DNA of 64,000 nucleotides from positions 1-64,000 of the forward strand of contig CAXTVI010000021.1 in NCBI GenBank assembly GCA_964247695.1, in the 5' to 3' direction. The stretch comes from Lichenicoccus sp964247695. GTDB lineage: Bacteria > Pseudomonadota > Alphaproteobacteria > Acetobacterales > Acetobacteraceae. The notes beneath the pieces are model-generated. The model was not told the origin of the DNA. It ran no database searches and saw nothing but the letters and a program-made list of their open reading frames with translations. Positions within the stretch are counted from its first letter, which is position 1; the number at the start of each line of letters is the position of its first letter. This document shows, one piece after another, positions 45,247 through 53,540 of this stretch. A program made the translations under genes and the position numbers.

Positions 45247-46191
45247 ATGGATGATGCACGGGAACTTCTTCGGAGTGCCGTCACCGGTTGCTCCTCCTGC
45301 GAGAGCCTGCCTCCCGGCGCCAAGCTCGGCGACGACGGCGAGGGCAGCGTGCAGGTCAGGCTCGACACCGGGCGAGGCGCCAGGGCGGCGCGCACCTTTG
45401 CGATCTACGGCAAGGGCGGCATCGGCAAGAGCACGACATCGTCCAACCTGTCGCTCGCCTTTGCCAGGCTCGGCCACCGGGTGCTGCAGATCGGCTGCGA
45501 CCCGAAGCACGATTCCACCTTCACGCTCACCAAGCGGCTGATCCCGACGGTCATCGACGTGCTGGAATCGGTGGATTTCCATCCCGAGGAGCTGCGGCCG
45601 GAGGACTTCGTGTTCGAGGGCACCGGCGGCGTGATGTGCGTCGAGGCCGGCGGACCTCCGGCCGGCACCGGCTGCGGCGGCTATGTGGTCGGCCAGACCG
45701 TGAAACTGCTGAAGGAGCACCACCTGCTCGAGGATACCGACGTGGTGATCTTCGACGTGCTCGGCGACGTGGTGTGCGGCGGCTTCGCGGCCCCGCTGCA
45801 GCATGCCGACCAGGCGCTTGTGGTCGCCGCCAACGATTTCGACTCGATCTTCGCGATGAACCGCATCGTGGCCGCGATCGCCGCCAAGGCACGCAACTAC
45901 GACGTGCGGCTCGGCGGGGTGATCGTCAACCGCAGCGCCGCCACCGACCAGATCGAGCTGTACAACAACGCGGTCGGCATGCGCACGCTCGCGCATTTCC
46001 CCGACCTCGACGTGATCCGGCGCTCGCGGCTGAAGAAGGCCACCCTGTTCGAGATGGAGGCGACGCCAGAGGTCGCAGCCGTGCAGGCGGAATATCTGCG
46101 GCTGGCGAAATCGCTCTGGGACGGGGTGTCGCCGCTGGTGGCGCAGCCGATGAAGGACCGCGACATCTTCGAGCTGCTGGGCTTCGAATGA
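45247..46191 (+). CDS. bchL: Light-independent protochlorophyllide reductase ATP-binding subunit L
   Basis: NifH-like homodimer that feeds electrons to the NB protein using ATP. The 314-residue product has the P-loop YGKGGIGKSTTSSNLSLAF (lysine-rich Walker A), a switch region with GCDPKHDSTF, and the cluster cysteines in CGGYVVGQ and DVVCGGFAAPLQ. An N-terminal extension of about 40 residues with CSSCES precedes the P-loop and may not be conserved. Confidence 0.96.
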   Translation: MDDARELLRSAVTGCSSCESLPPGAKLGDDGEGSVQVRLDTGRGARAARTFAIYGKGGIGKSTTSSNLSLAFARLGHRVLQIGCDPKHDSTFTLTKRLIPTVIDVLESVDFHPEELRPEDFVFEGTGGVMCVEAGGPPAGTGCGGYVVGQTVKLLKEHHLLEDTDVVIFDVLGDVVCGGFAAPLQHADQALVVAANDFDSIFAMNRIVAAIAAKARNYDVRLGGVIVNRSAATDQIELYNNAVGMRTLAHFPDLDVIRRSRLKKATLFEMEATPEVAAVQAEYLRLAKSLWDGVSPLVAQPMKDRDIFELLGFE

Positions 46192-46889
46192 TGACGGCAG
46201 TCCCCTACATCCAGCGACGCAGCGAGCTCGAAACCTATTTCGACCGCACCGCGCTCGAGGCCTGGGCCAGGCTCACGTCGGATGCGCCGGTCGGCAGCAT
46301 ACGCGCCACCGTTCGCGCCGGCCGCGACCGCATGCGCGTGACGCTGCTGAGCTGGCTTCCCGACGATCTCACCGGCTGCCGTCTGCTCGATGCCGGCTGC
46401 GGCACGGGCAGCCTGTCCGTCGAGGCGGCCCGTCGCGGGGCCGAGGTGATCGCCGTGGACCTGTCGCCGAAACTGCTCGACCTTGCGCGCAGCCGGGTGC
46501 CAGCCGGGCTTGCGGGTCGCATCACCTTCCAGCCCGGAGACATGCTCGACGCCTCGCTGGGCTGCTTTGACCACGTCGTCGCCATGGACAGCCTGATCCA
46601 TTATCCGGCGCCGGAGATGGCGCGCGCGGTGGGCGAGCTGGTTTCCCGCACCCGTCGCTCGCTCGCCTTCACGTTCGCGCCGCGCACGCCGATGCTGAGT
46701 GCGATGCATGCCGCCGGCCGGCTGTTCCCGCGCGCCGACCGCGCGCCCGCCATCGAGCCGGTCTCGCCGCGGCGGATCGCGCATCTGCTGCGCGGCACGC
46801 AAGGCGCCGGCGGCTGGAGCACCGGGCGCAGCCTGCGCGTCAGGAGCAGCTTCTACATCTCCGAAGCCATGGAGATCGTGCGGCGATGA
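46188..46889 (+). CDS. bchM: Magnesium protoporphyrin IX methyltransferase
   Basis: SAM-dependent methyltransferase forming Mg-protoporphyrin monomethyl ester. The 233-residue product has the SAM motif LLDAGCGTGSLSVEAARRGAEV and the later SFYISEAMEIVR. The start is ATG 46188 (overlapping the bchL stop as ATGA) or ATG 46191. Precedes lhaA with a 4-base overlap. Confidence 0.95.
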   Translation: MMTAVPYIQRRSELETYFDRTALEAWARLTSDAPVGSIRATVRAGRDRMRVTLLSWLPDDLTGCRLLDAGCGTGSLSVEAARRGAEVIAVDLSPKLLDLARSRVPAGLAGRITFQPGDMLDASLGCFDHVVAMDSLIHYPAPEMARAVGELVSRTRRSLAFTFAPRTPMLSAMHAAGRLFPRADRAPAIEPVSPRRIAHLLRGTQGAGGWSTGRSLRVRSSFYISEAMEIVRR

Positions 46890-48313
46890 GCCAGGCCGAA
46901 AGCCGCGTCGCTCGAAGCTGGAACTGGGTCGGCCTGCGCAACCTGCCGATCGCGGAGGCGCATGTCGGCATCACGCTGCGTCGGTTGCTGCGGCTGTCGA
47001 TGTTCCAGGTTTCGGTCGGCATGGTGTTGGCGCTGGTCATCGGCACGCTGAACCGGGTGATGATCGTCGAGCTCGGCGTTCCGGCTCGCCTGGTCGGGTT
47101 GATGGTCGCACTGCCGCTGCTGTTGGCACCGTTCCGTGCCGTCATCGGGTTTCGCTCCGACATGCACACGTCGGTGCTGGGCTGGCGGCGGGTGCCGTTC
47201 CTGTGGATCGGCGCCATGCTGCAATTCGGCGGCCTGGCGATCATGCCGTTCGCGCTGCTGCTGCTGTCGCAGGGCACGCCGTCGACGGCGGTGGTGGGAG
47301 AATTCGGCGCCGGCTTTGCTTTCCTGCTGGTCGGCGCCGGGCTGCATACCACGCAGACGGTCGGGCTGGCGCTGGCGACGGATATTGTTCCGCCCAGGTC
47401 GCGGCCGCTGGTGGTGGCGCTGCTCTGCGTCATGCTGCTGGTCGGCGTGCTGCTGAGCGCTCTGGTGTTCGGGGCGCTGCTGGCGAACTTCAGCGAGAAG
47501 CGCCTGATCCAGGTGGTGCAGGGCGCCGCCACCGTCACGATGGGGTTCAATATCGTCGCGCTGTGGAAGCAGGAGCCGCGTACGGCTTCGACGAAGATTG
47601 CAAAAACCGCTGCACCGCGACTCGCCGACGCCTGGACGGCGATGAAGCGCGAGCCCGACCTGCGCCGGCGCCTGGTCGCGGTTGGTCTGGGCACTGTCGC
47701 CTTCAGCCTGCAGGACGTGCTGCTCGAGCCGTATGGCGGACAGGTGCTGCATCTGCGGGTCGGCGCCACCACCGCACTGACGGCCCTGCTTGCGGTCGGC
47801 GGCCTCTGCGGCTTCGGGCTCGCGGCACGGCTGCTGCTGCGCGGCATGGATCGCTATCGCGTCGCCGCCATCGGCGCCCTGGCCGGTCTGCCGGCCTTCG
47901 CCGCGGTCATCCTGTCCGCACCACTCGAATCGGCCGGAGTGTTTGCCGCGGGAACCACCTGCGTCGGCTTCGGTGCCGCCTTGTTCCTGGCGGGCACGCT
48001 GTCCGGCGCCATGGATGCGGCGAAGGACGGCAGCCATGGCCTCGCGCTTGGCACCTGGGGCGCGGTGCAATCCTTTGCCGCCGGCGCCGCGATCGCGCTC
48101 GGCGCCGGCCTGCGCGACTTCGTGAGTGCCGTTGCCGGCACCGGCATGTTCGGCAGCGGCCTTGCTGCGGACTCCGCCGGATACGACGCCGTCTATGTCC
48201 TCGAGATCGCCTTGCTGTTCCTCACCCTGGCGGCCCTTGGGCCGCTGGTCCGGTTCCGGCTGCCGTCGGCCGCCCCCGGTTACCTCACGCAACAGGAGAT
48301 CAGTCGATGCTGA
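46886..48313 (+). CDS. lhaA: PucC/LhaA-family light-harvesting assembly protein
   Basis: A 475-residue MFS-type membrane protein of the bacteriochlorophyll delivery (BCD) family, needed for LH1 assembly in Rhodobacter. Sequence marks: LGWRRVPFLWIGAMLQFGGL and VGAGLHTTQTVGLALATD. Position between bchM and puhA is that of lhaA in other purple bacteria, so LhaA rather than PucC is preferred. Overlaps puhA by 7 bases. Confidence 0.92.
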   Translation: MSQAESRVARSWNWVGLRNLPIAEAHVGITLRRLLRLSMFQVSVGMVLALVIGTLNRVMIVELGVPARLVGLMVALPLLLAPFRAVIGFRSDMHTSVLGWRRVPFLWIGAMLQFGGLAIMPFALLLLSQGTPSTAVVGEFGAGFAFLLVGAGLHTTQTVGLALATDIVPPRSRPLVVALLCVMLLVGVLLSALVFGALLANFSEKRLIQVVQGAATVTMGFNIVALWKQEPRTASTKIAKTAAPRLADAWTAMKREPDLRRRLVAVGLGTVAFSLQDVLLEPYGGQVLHLRVGATTALTALLAVGGLCGFGLAARLLLRGMDRYRVAAIGALAGLPAFAAVILSAPLESAGVFAAGTTCVGFGAALFLAGTLSGAMDAAKDGSHGLALGTWGAVQSFAAGAAIALGAGLRDFVSAVAGTGMFGSGLAADSAGYDAVYVLEIALLFLTLAALGPLVRFRLPSAAPGYLTQQEISRC

Positions 48314-49116
48314 GAGGCTCGCTGACCGGATATGTCGATATCGCGCAGGTCACGCTCTACGTGTTCTGGGCGTTCTTTGCTGGCCTGGTTTTCTATCTGC
48401 AGCGCGAGAGCCACCGCGAGGGCTATCCGCTGGTCTCCGCGGTGCCCGGCAAGACCAACGAGATCTCGCAGTCCGACGTGACGCCGCCAGATGCGCCGGT
48501 GAAGCGGTTCAAGCTGTTCCATGGCGGGTATACCTACACGCCCGATACCTCGCCGCCGCGCGGACCCGAGGGTGCGATCCCGGCGGCGCTGTTCCCCGGC
48601 GCGCCGCTCGATGCGACCGGAGACGCGCTCATCGACGGGCTCGGGCCGGCCTCCTACGCCTTTCGGGCCGACGAGCCGGATCTCACGCCTGAAGGCGGCC
48701 TCAGATACATCCCGCTGCGCAGCGCTCCGGAATACAACGTCGATACGCGGTTGCCGAACCCGATCGGCATGAACGTGGTGGGCGTGGATGGCGTGCGGGC
48801 CGGCACCTGCATCGATGTCTGGTTCGATGTTGTCGAGAACGAGGTGGTCTATCTCGAGGTGGCGCTGCCGGAGCCCTTCGCCCGCCGCGTGCTGGTTCCG
48901 CAGACCTTCGTGCGCTACCGCCCGCGCACCAACATCGCATCGGTGCGGGCGCTGGCGGCCGAACGCTTCGCGGGCATCCCGCAGCCGCGCGTGGAGGGCC
49001 GCGTGACGCGGCTCGAGGAGGATAAGATCCTCGGCTATTTCGGCGGCGGTGCCTTCTACGGCATGCCGCGCCGGCCTGGAACGGCGTTCGGATCCGCTCC
49101 GGGAGCCGTGCTGTGA
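48307..49116 (+). CDS. puhA: Photosynthetic reaction centre H subunit
   Basis: Single-span subunit that stabilises the reaction centre and the QB proton path. The 269-residue product has a membrane helix at about residues 12-30 (VTLYVFWAFFAGLVFYLQ), PLVSAVPGKTNEI after it, and a cytoplasmic beta-rich PRC-barrel domain with GTCIDVWFDVVENEVVYLEV and ITRLEEDKILGYFGGG-like ending. Overlaps lhaA and puhB. Confidence 0.97.
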   Translation: MLRGSLTGYVDIAQVTLYVFWAFFAGLVFYLQRESHREGYPLVSAVPGKTNEISQSDVTPPDAPVKRFKLFHGGYTYTPDTSPPRGPEGAIPAALFPGAPLDATGDALIDGLGPASYAFRADEPDLTPEGGLRYIPLRSAPEYNVDTRLPNPIGMNVVGVDGVRAGTCIDVWFDVVENEVVYLEVALPEPFARRVLVPQTFVRYRPRTNIASVRALAAERFAGIPQPRVEGRVTRLEEDKILGYFGGGAFYGMPRRPGTAFGSAPGAVL

Positions 49117-49832
49117 ACCGCCGCATCCGCGTTGTCCGCGACGATCCCGCCCTGCATGCCCGCTCCGGTACGAAGGGTGCGGCCGGCGCGGTCCCGGACC
49201 GGATCTTCGGCGGCCTGCCGGGCCGGCTGCCGGCCGGGGAGACCCTGCTCTGGCAGGGTGCGCCGGACTGGCGTGTGCTGCTGCGCCGAGCCCTGCATCT
49301 CCGACTGGTGGTTGGCTATTTCGCTACCCTGATGGGGTGCTGCCTGTTCGAGGCGGTGGCGCACGGATCGTACCTGATGTGGTTCTCGCTGGCCACGCTG
49401 GCTGCCCTCGCGCCGCTGGTCATCGGCATGCAGGCGCTGTTCGCCTATCTCGTCGCCCGCACCACGGTCTACACGGTGACCGACCGCCGCATCGTGCTCA
49501 AGCTGGGCGTGGCGCTCTCGATGAGCATCAACCTGCCGTTCAAGGCGATCGAGTCCGCCAACCTGCGTCTGTATCCGGACGGCAGCGGCGATATCCCGGT
49601 GTTGCTGGAGGGCCTGACCCGCATCGGCTTCACCCAGCTCTGGCCGCACGTGCGGCCCTGGCGGATGAACCGGGTGCAGCCGATGCTGCGCGCGATCCCG
49701 GATGCAAGGCGGGTGGCGCAGTTGCTGGCGGCGGCGCTGGCGGCGAGTGCCAATCAATCGGTGCAGCCGGTCCAGGCTCCGGAACGCGCGACCGAGACGC
49801 GTCCGCTCCCAGGCACGCAGGTGGCGGCATGA
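49113..49832 (+). CDS. puhB: Photosynthetic complex assembly protein PuhB
   Basis: A 239-residue membrane protein needed for efficient reaction-centre assembly. It has two or three helices (about 63-85 and 90-115) followed by a bacterial PH-like domain (VYTVTDRRIVLKLGVALSMSINLPFKAIES across lines). GTG start at 49113 overlaps the puhA stop as GTGA. Confidence 0.93.
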   Translation: MNRRIRVVRDDPALHARSGTKGAAGAVPDRIFGGLPGRLPAGETLLWQGAPDWRVLLRRALHLRLVVGYFATLMGCCLFEAVAHGSYLMWFSLATLAALAPLVIGMQALFAYLVARTTVYTVTDRRIVLKLGVALSMSINLPFKAIESANLRLYPDGSGDIPVLLEGLTRIGFTQLWPHVRPWRMNRVQPMLRAIPDARRVAQLLAAALAASANQSVQPVQAPERATETRPLPGTQVAA

Positions 49833-50284
49833 GCGGCGCATCCTCTGCTCCCGGCCGGGCGCCGTCGCGGCGGCGTGTTCCGATCCCGCCGCTCATCGCC
49901 CTGGGCATGGTTTCGATGATCGGGCTGGTCGGGCTGATGCCGGTCAAGCCGTCGCCGCCGCCGAGTGTCCTCATGCACCGCGAGGTGCAGTTCCTCGATT
50001 CCGCGGACGGGCGCATCATGGTGCGCGACGCGACGACCCATCGCACGATCATCGTCATCCCGGCAAACGACGAGGGCTTCGGGCGCGCGCTGATCCACAC
50101 GCTGGAGGTCATGCGCCGCCGCTACGGGCAGCCGCTGGACGTGCCGTACCAGTTGCAGCGTCTCGACGACGGGCGGCTGGTGCTGAACGACCCGATTTCG
50201 CCGATGCATCTCGACCTGGAGAGCTTCGGCACCAGCAACGAGGCGATCTTCTCCGGCTATCTCGGCGAAAGGCCGGCATCATGA
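49829..50284 (+). CDS. puhC: Photosynthetic complex assembly protein PuhC
   Basis: A 151-residue protein with a single N-terminal membrane helix (about residues 19-40) and a soluble domain with GRIMVRDATTHRTIIVIPANDEGF. PuhC supports reaction-centre/LH1 core organisation in Rhodobacter. ATG 49829 overlaps the puhB stop and its own stop overlaps the next gene (both ATGA). Confidence 0.9.
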   Translation: MSGASSAPGRAPSRRRVPIPPLIALGMVSMIGLVGLMPVKPSPPPSVLMHREVQFLDSADGRIMVRDATTHRTIIVIPANDEGFGRALIHTLEVMRRRYGQPLDVPYQLQRLDDGRLVLNDPISPMHLDLESFGTSNEAIFSGYLGERPAS

Positions 50285-50586
50285 GCATGCTCGCGCGCTG
50301 GACGGCACCGCGCCGCATCGAGGCGAACTGCCAGCTCGATATCGAATGCACGTTCGACAGCTTCCACGCCTATGCCGTGCCGGTGGATGTCGAGATCAAC
50401 CCGGGCGACGTGGTGCGCCTGCAGCGGCCGCCAGCGGCGGTCGGCCCGGGCGAGCACATGACCGGCGAGTGCCGGATCACCGTGCAGCGGGCCGGTCCGC
50501 TCATGCAGGCCTGGACCCGGGCGGTCTCGGTATTCTTTCTCACCAGCCTCTACGAGGTCGGTTTCGAGGCAAAGGACACACCATGA
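50281..50586 (+). CDS. Conserved small protein between puhC and acsF
   Basis: A 101-residue soluble protein (MSMLARWTAPRRIEANCQL) that I recognise only by position: small ORFs of about 100 residues often lie between puhC and acsF in purple bacteria. Beta-strand-rich pattern, with VDVEINPGDVVRLQRPP in the middle and a helix near the end. ATGA overlaps on both sides. Function unknown. Confidence 0.8.
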   Translation: MSMLARWTAPRRIEANCQLDIECTFDSFHAYAVPVDVEINPGDVVRLQRPPAAVGPGEHMTGECRITVQRAGPLMQAWTRAVSVFFLTSLYEVGFEAKDTP

Positions 50587-51707
50587 GCGCCGCTGCCATG
50601 AATTCCGTCATCGACGGCGACCTGCGCGAGCTGGTCGAGCCCAAACGGAAGCTCAAGCGGGCGGCGCAGCCGAACGCCTCGACCAGGCTGGCGCAGCAGG
50701 ACACGGTGCTCAGCCCGCGCTTCTACACCACCGACTTCGCCTACATGGACAAGCTCGATGTCGAGCTGGTGCGGAGCGAGTGGGACGCGCTGATCGCGGA
50801 GATGAAGTCCGACCCGAACCGCGGGCACTTCGTGCGCGACGAGCGGATGGATGCGGATTTCTCGGCGATGGCGCCCGAGCTCAGGCGCGAGCTGCTCGAT
50901 TTCCTGGTCAGCTCGGTGACCGCGGAGTTCTCCGGCTGCGTTCTGTATGCCGAGATACGCAAGCGGATCAGCAATCCCGACATCCACGCGCTGTTCAGCT
51001 GCATGGCGCGTGACGAAGCACGGCATGCCGGGTTCATCAACGACACGCTGCAGGATTTCGGCGTCGGCGTGGATCTGGGCTTCCTGGCGAAGGCGAAGAA
51101 ATACACCTACTTCAAGCCGAAATTCGTGTTCTACGCGACGTACCTGTCCGAGAAGATCGGCTACGCCCGCTACATCAGCATCTTCCGGCAGCTCGAGCGC
51201 CATCCTGAACTTCGCATCCACCCGATCTTCGCCTGGTTCGACAAATGGTGCGGCGACGAGTTCCGCCACGGCGAGGCGTTCGCGCTGCTGATGCGTTCTG
51301 ATCCCGCTCTGCTGCGAGGCCGCAACCTGCTCTGGATCCGGTTCTTCCTGCTCGCGGTGTTCGCGACCATGTATGTGCGCGACCACGCCCGGCCGGTGTT
51401 CCACGCGGCGCTCGGGCTGGATCCGACCGAATACGACATGCAGGTGTTCCGGATCACCCAGGAGATCTGCCGGCAGGTCTTCCCGGTCACGCTCGATCTC
51501 GACAACCCGAAGTTCCTGGCCGGTCTCGAGCGGCTGCGCCGCGTCTCGCTCGGCATCGACGCGGCGCGCGCACGCGGCGGCGTGGTCGGGCGCGCGAAGC
51601 GTCTTGGCCTGACCGCCGCGGCCGCCGCCGATTTCGTTCGGCTGTATCTGCTGCCCGCCAGGCGCAGCAGCTTGCCCGCCACCGTCCGCCTGCAGCCCTC
51701 CTGGTAG
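50583..51707 (+). CDS. acsF: Aerobic Mg-protoporphyrin IX monomethyl ester oxidative cyclase
   Basis: Di-iron, O2-dependent enzyme closing ring E to form divinyl protochlorophyllide. The 374-residue product has the ferritin-like iron ligands in EFSGCVLYAEI, DEARHAGF and GDEFRHGEAF. Its presence, with no anaerobic bchE in the window, fits bacteriochlorophyll synthesis under oxygen. Placed between the puh genes and puhE, as in Rhodobacter and Rubrivivax. Confidence 0.96.
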   Translation: MSAAAMNSVIDGDLRELVEPKRKLKRAAQPNASTRLAQQDTVLSPRFYTTDFAYMDKLDVELVRSEWDALIAEMKSDPNRGHFVRDERMDADFSAMAPELRRELLDFLVSSVTAEFSGCVLYAEIRKRISNPDIHALFSCMARDEARHAGFINDTLQDFGVGVDLGFLAKAKKYTYFKPKFVFYATYLSEKIGYARYISIFRQLERHPELRIHPIFAWFDKWCGDEFRHGEAFALLMRSDPALLRGRNLLWIRFFLLAVFATMYVRDHARPVFHAALGLDPTEYDMQVFRITQEICRQVFPVTLDLDNPKFLAGLERLRRVSLGIDAARARGGVVGRAKRLGLTAAAAADFVRLYLLPARRSSLPATVRLQPSW

Positions 51708-51716
51708 GAAAAGCCG

Positions 51717-53528
51717 ATGCACCTCTACGTTCTGCCGGCGCTGTTCGCGCTCTTCGTCTGGTGGTTCAGCACCGGGGCGATCATGTATCTGGACGGGCTG
51801 CCGCGGCGTACGTTCCGCTGGAGCATGATCGGCGCCACGGTGCTGCTGTTCGCCTCGTTCTGGGGCCTGCAGGCCAGCAGCCACGACACCACGCTCAAGG
51901 CGGCGTACTGCGCCTTCTCCTGTGGCCTGTTGGCCTGGGGCTGGCAGGAGATCTCGTTCTACATGGGCTTCGTCACCGGCCCGCGCCGTGCGCCGTGCCC
52001 CGAGGGCTGCAGCGGCTGGTCCCATTTCGGCCACGCGATCCAGACCAGCCTGTGGCACGAGCTGGCGATCATCGCGTCCGGCGGCATCGTGGTGGCGCTG
52101 ACCTGGGGCGGGGCCAACCAGATCGGCACCTGGACCTTCATGGTGCTGTGGTGGATGCACCAGAGTGCCAAGCTCAACGTGTTCCTGGGCGTGCGCAACC
52201 TGAACGAGGAGTTCCTGCCGGACCACCTGCAGTTCCTGCGCAGCTTCCTGACCAAGAAATCGATGAACCTGCTGTTCCCGATCTCGATCACCGTCTCGAT
52301 GGTGATCCAGGTCAAGCTGGTGCAGGCGGCGATCGCACCGCATGCCACGGCGTTCGACGCCGCCGGCTACTGCTTCCTCTCGACGCTGATGTTCCTCGCC
52401 ATCCTCGAGCACTGGCTGCTGATGCTGCCGCTGCCGGCGGCGGCGCTGTGGGGCTGGAGCCTGACCTCGCGCAAGCCGGTCAACACCGTCGAGATCGAGG
52501 TGGTCGCGGGCTTCCTCGGCGCCGGCAAGACCACGGTGCTGCGCGAGCGCATCGCGCAGCAGAAGGCGAACGGGACCGGACCGCGCACCGTGGTGCTGGT
52601 CAACGACTTCGCTGCCGCCGGGATCGATGGCAGCCTGCTCAGCGGCCAGGGCGCCGATGTCGTGGAACTGCCGAATGGCTGCATCTGCTGCTCGCTCAAG
52701 CAGGACCTGGCCAAGCAGCTCCGCACCGTGGTCGCCGATCATGCCCCCGAGCGGGTGCTGATCGAGCCTTCCGGGGTCGCCGACCTGGCCTCGCTGATCG
52801 CGGTGCTGTCGCAGCCGGACATCAAGTCGATGGTGCACCGGCTGCACGTCATGACGGTGCTGGATGCCGGCAGCTTCCTGCGCGATTTCGGCCGCATGCC
52901 GGCGCATATCGAGGCGCAGGCCAAGCTCGCCGACGAGCTGATCCTGAACAAGATCGACCTCGCCTCGCATGCCGAGCGCGCGCTGATCGAGACCACGCTC
53001 CGCATGCAGAACCGGCAGGCGAAAATCCTGGTGGCGAGCTATGGCGTGGTGCAGGAGACGATCGCCATGCCGAGGCTGGTCGGTGGCACCGACGCTGTCG
53101 TGGTGTCGGCGCAGCCGGCGCCGCACGCGCACGCCGACCATGACCACGATCACGGCCATGACCATGCGCACGCCCATGCGCATCACGACCACGACCATGA
53201 CGAGCACGACCACGACCATGCGCACGTGATGGATTTCGAGAGCTGGAGCGGCGTGCTCTCGCTGCCCTGCAACCCGCAGCGCCTGCACGACCTGCTGGTG
53301 CGGGTCAATGCCGGGCAGTTCGGCGAAGTCGAGCGACTGAAGGGCATCGCCCAGGCCGGTGGCGGCTGGGTGCGGTTCGACATTGCCGGCGGCCGGGTCA
53401 GCATGATGGCGTTCGCGGCACCCGAAGCGGAATCCGCGCGTGTCATCGCGATCGGGCGGGGTCTCGACGAGGCACGCCTGCAGCCCGCCTTCGACGACTG
53501 TGCCGCTCTCCTCTTCGACGCCGCCTGA
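51717..53528 (+). CDS. puhE: Fusion of photosynthetic assembly protein PuhE with a CobW-type GTPase
   Basis: A 603-residue chain with two full domains. Residues 1-255 are PuhE: about seven membrane helices, with WHELAIIASGGIVVALTWGG and WMHQSAKLNVFLGVRNLNEEF. Residues about 258-600 are a COG0523 (CobW/ZNG1) metallochaperone GTPase. It has Walker A GFLGAGKTT (265-273), the metal motif GCICCSL with Cys322/324/325, GTP-specificity motif NKID (411-414) and a loop with 17 histidines (about 470-505), followed by the CobW C-terminal domain. The DNA is continuous with no stop at the junction. Inference: membrane-anchored metal delivery to pigment or cyclase enzymes. Confidence 0.93.
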   Translation: MHLYVLPALFALFVWWFSTGAIMYLDGLPRRTFRWSMIGATVLLFASFWGLQASSHDTTLKAAYCAFSCGLLAWGWQEISFYMGFVTGPRRAPCPEGCSGWSHFGHAIQTSLWHELAIIASGGIVVALTWGGANQIGTWTFMVLWWMHQSAKLNVFLGVRNLNEEFLPDHLQFLRSFLTKKSMNLLFPISITVSMVIQVKLVQAAIAPHATAFDAAGYCFLSTLMFLAILEHWLLMLPLPAAALWGWSLTSRKPVNTVEIEVVAGFLGAGKTTVLRERIAQQKANGTGPRTVVLVNDFAAAGIDGSLLSGQGADVVELPNGCICCSLKQDLAKQLRTVVADHAPERVLIEPSGVADLASLIAVLSQPDIKSMVHRLHVMTVLDAGSFLRDFGRMPAHIEAQAKLADELILNKIDLASHAERALIETTLRMQNRQAKILVASYGVVQETIAMPRLVGGTDAVVVSAQPAPHAHADHDHDHGHDHAHAHAHHDHDHDEHDHDHAHVMDFESWSGVLSLPCNPQRLHDLLVRVNAGQFGEVERLKGIAQAGGGWVRFDIAGGRVSMMAFAAPEAESARVIAIGRGLDEARLQPAFDDCAALLFDAA

Positions 53529-53540
53529 AGGAGCAGACCG

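Noticed and set aside
42566..45259. 897-residue frame antisense to bchH
   Set aside because: Same shadow pattern; bchH has complete family motifs in its own frame.
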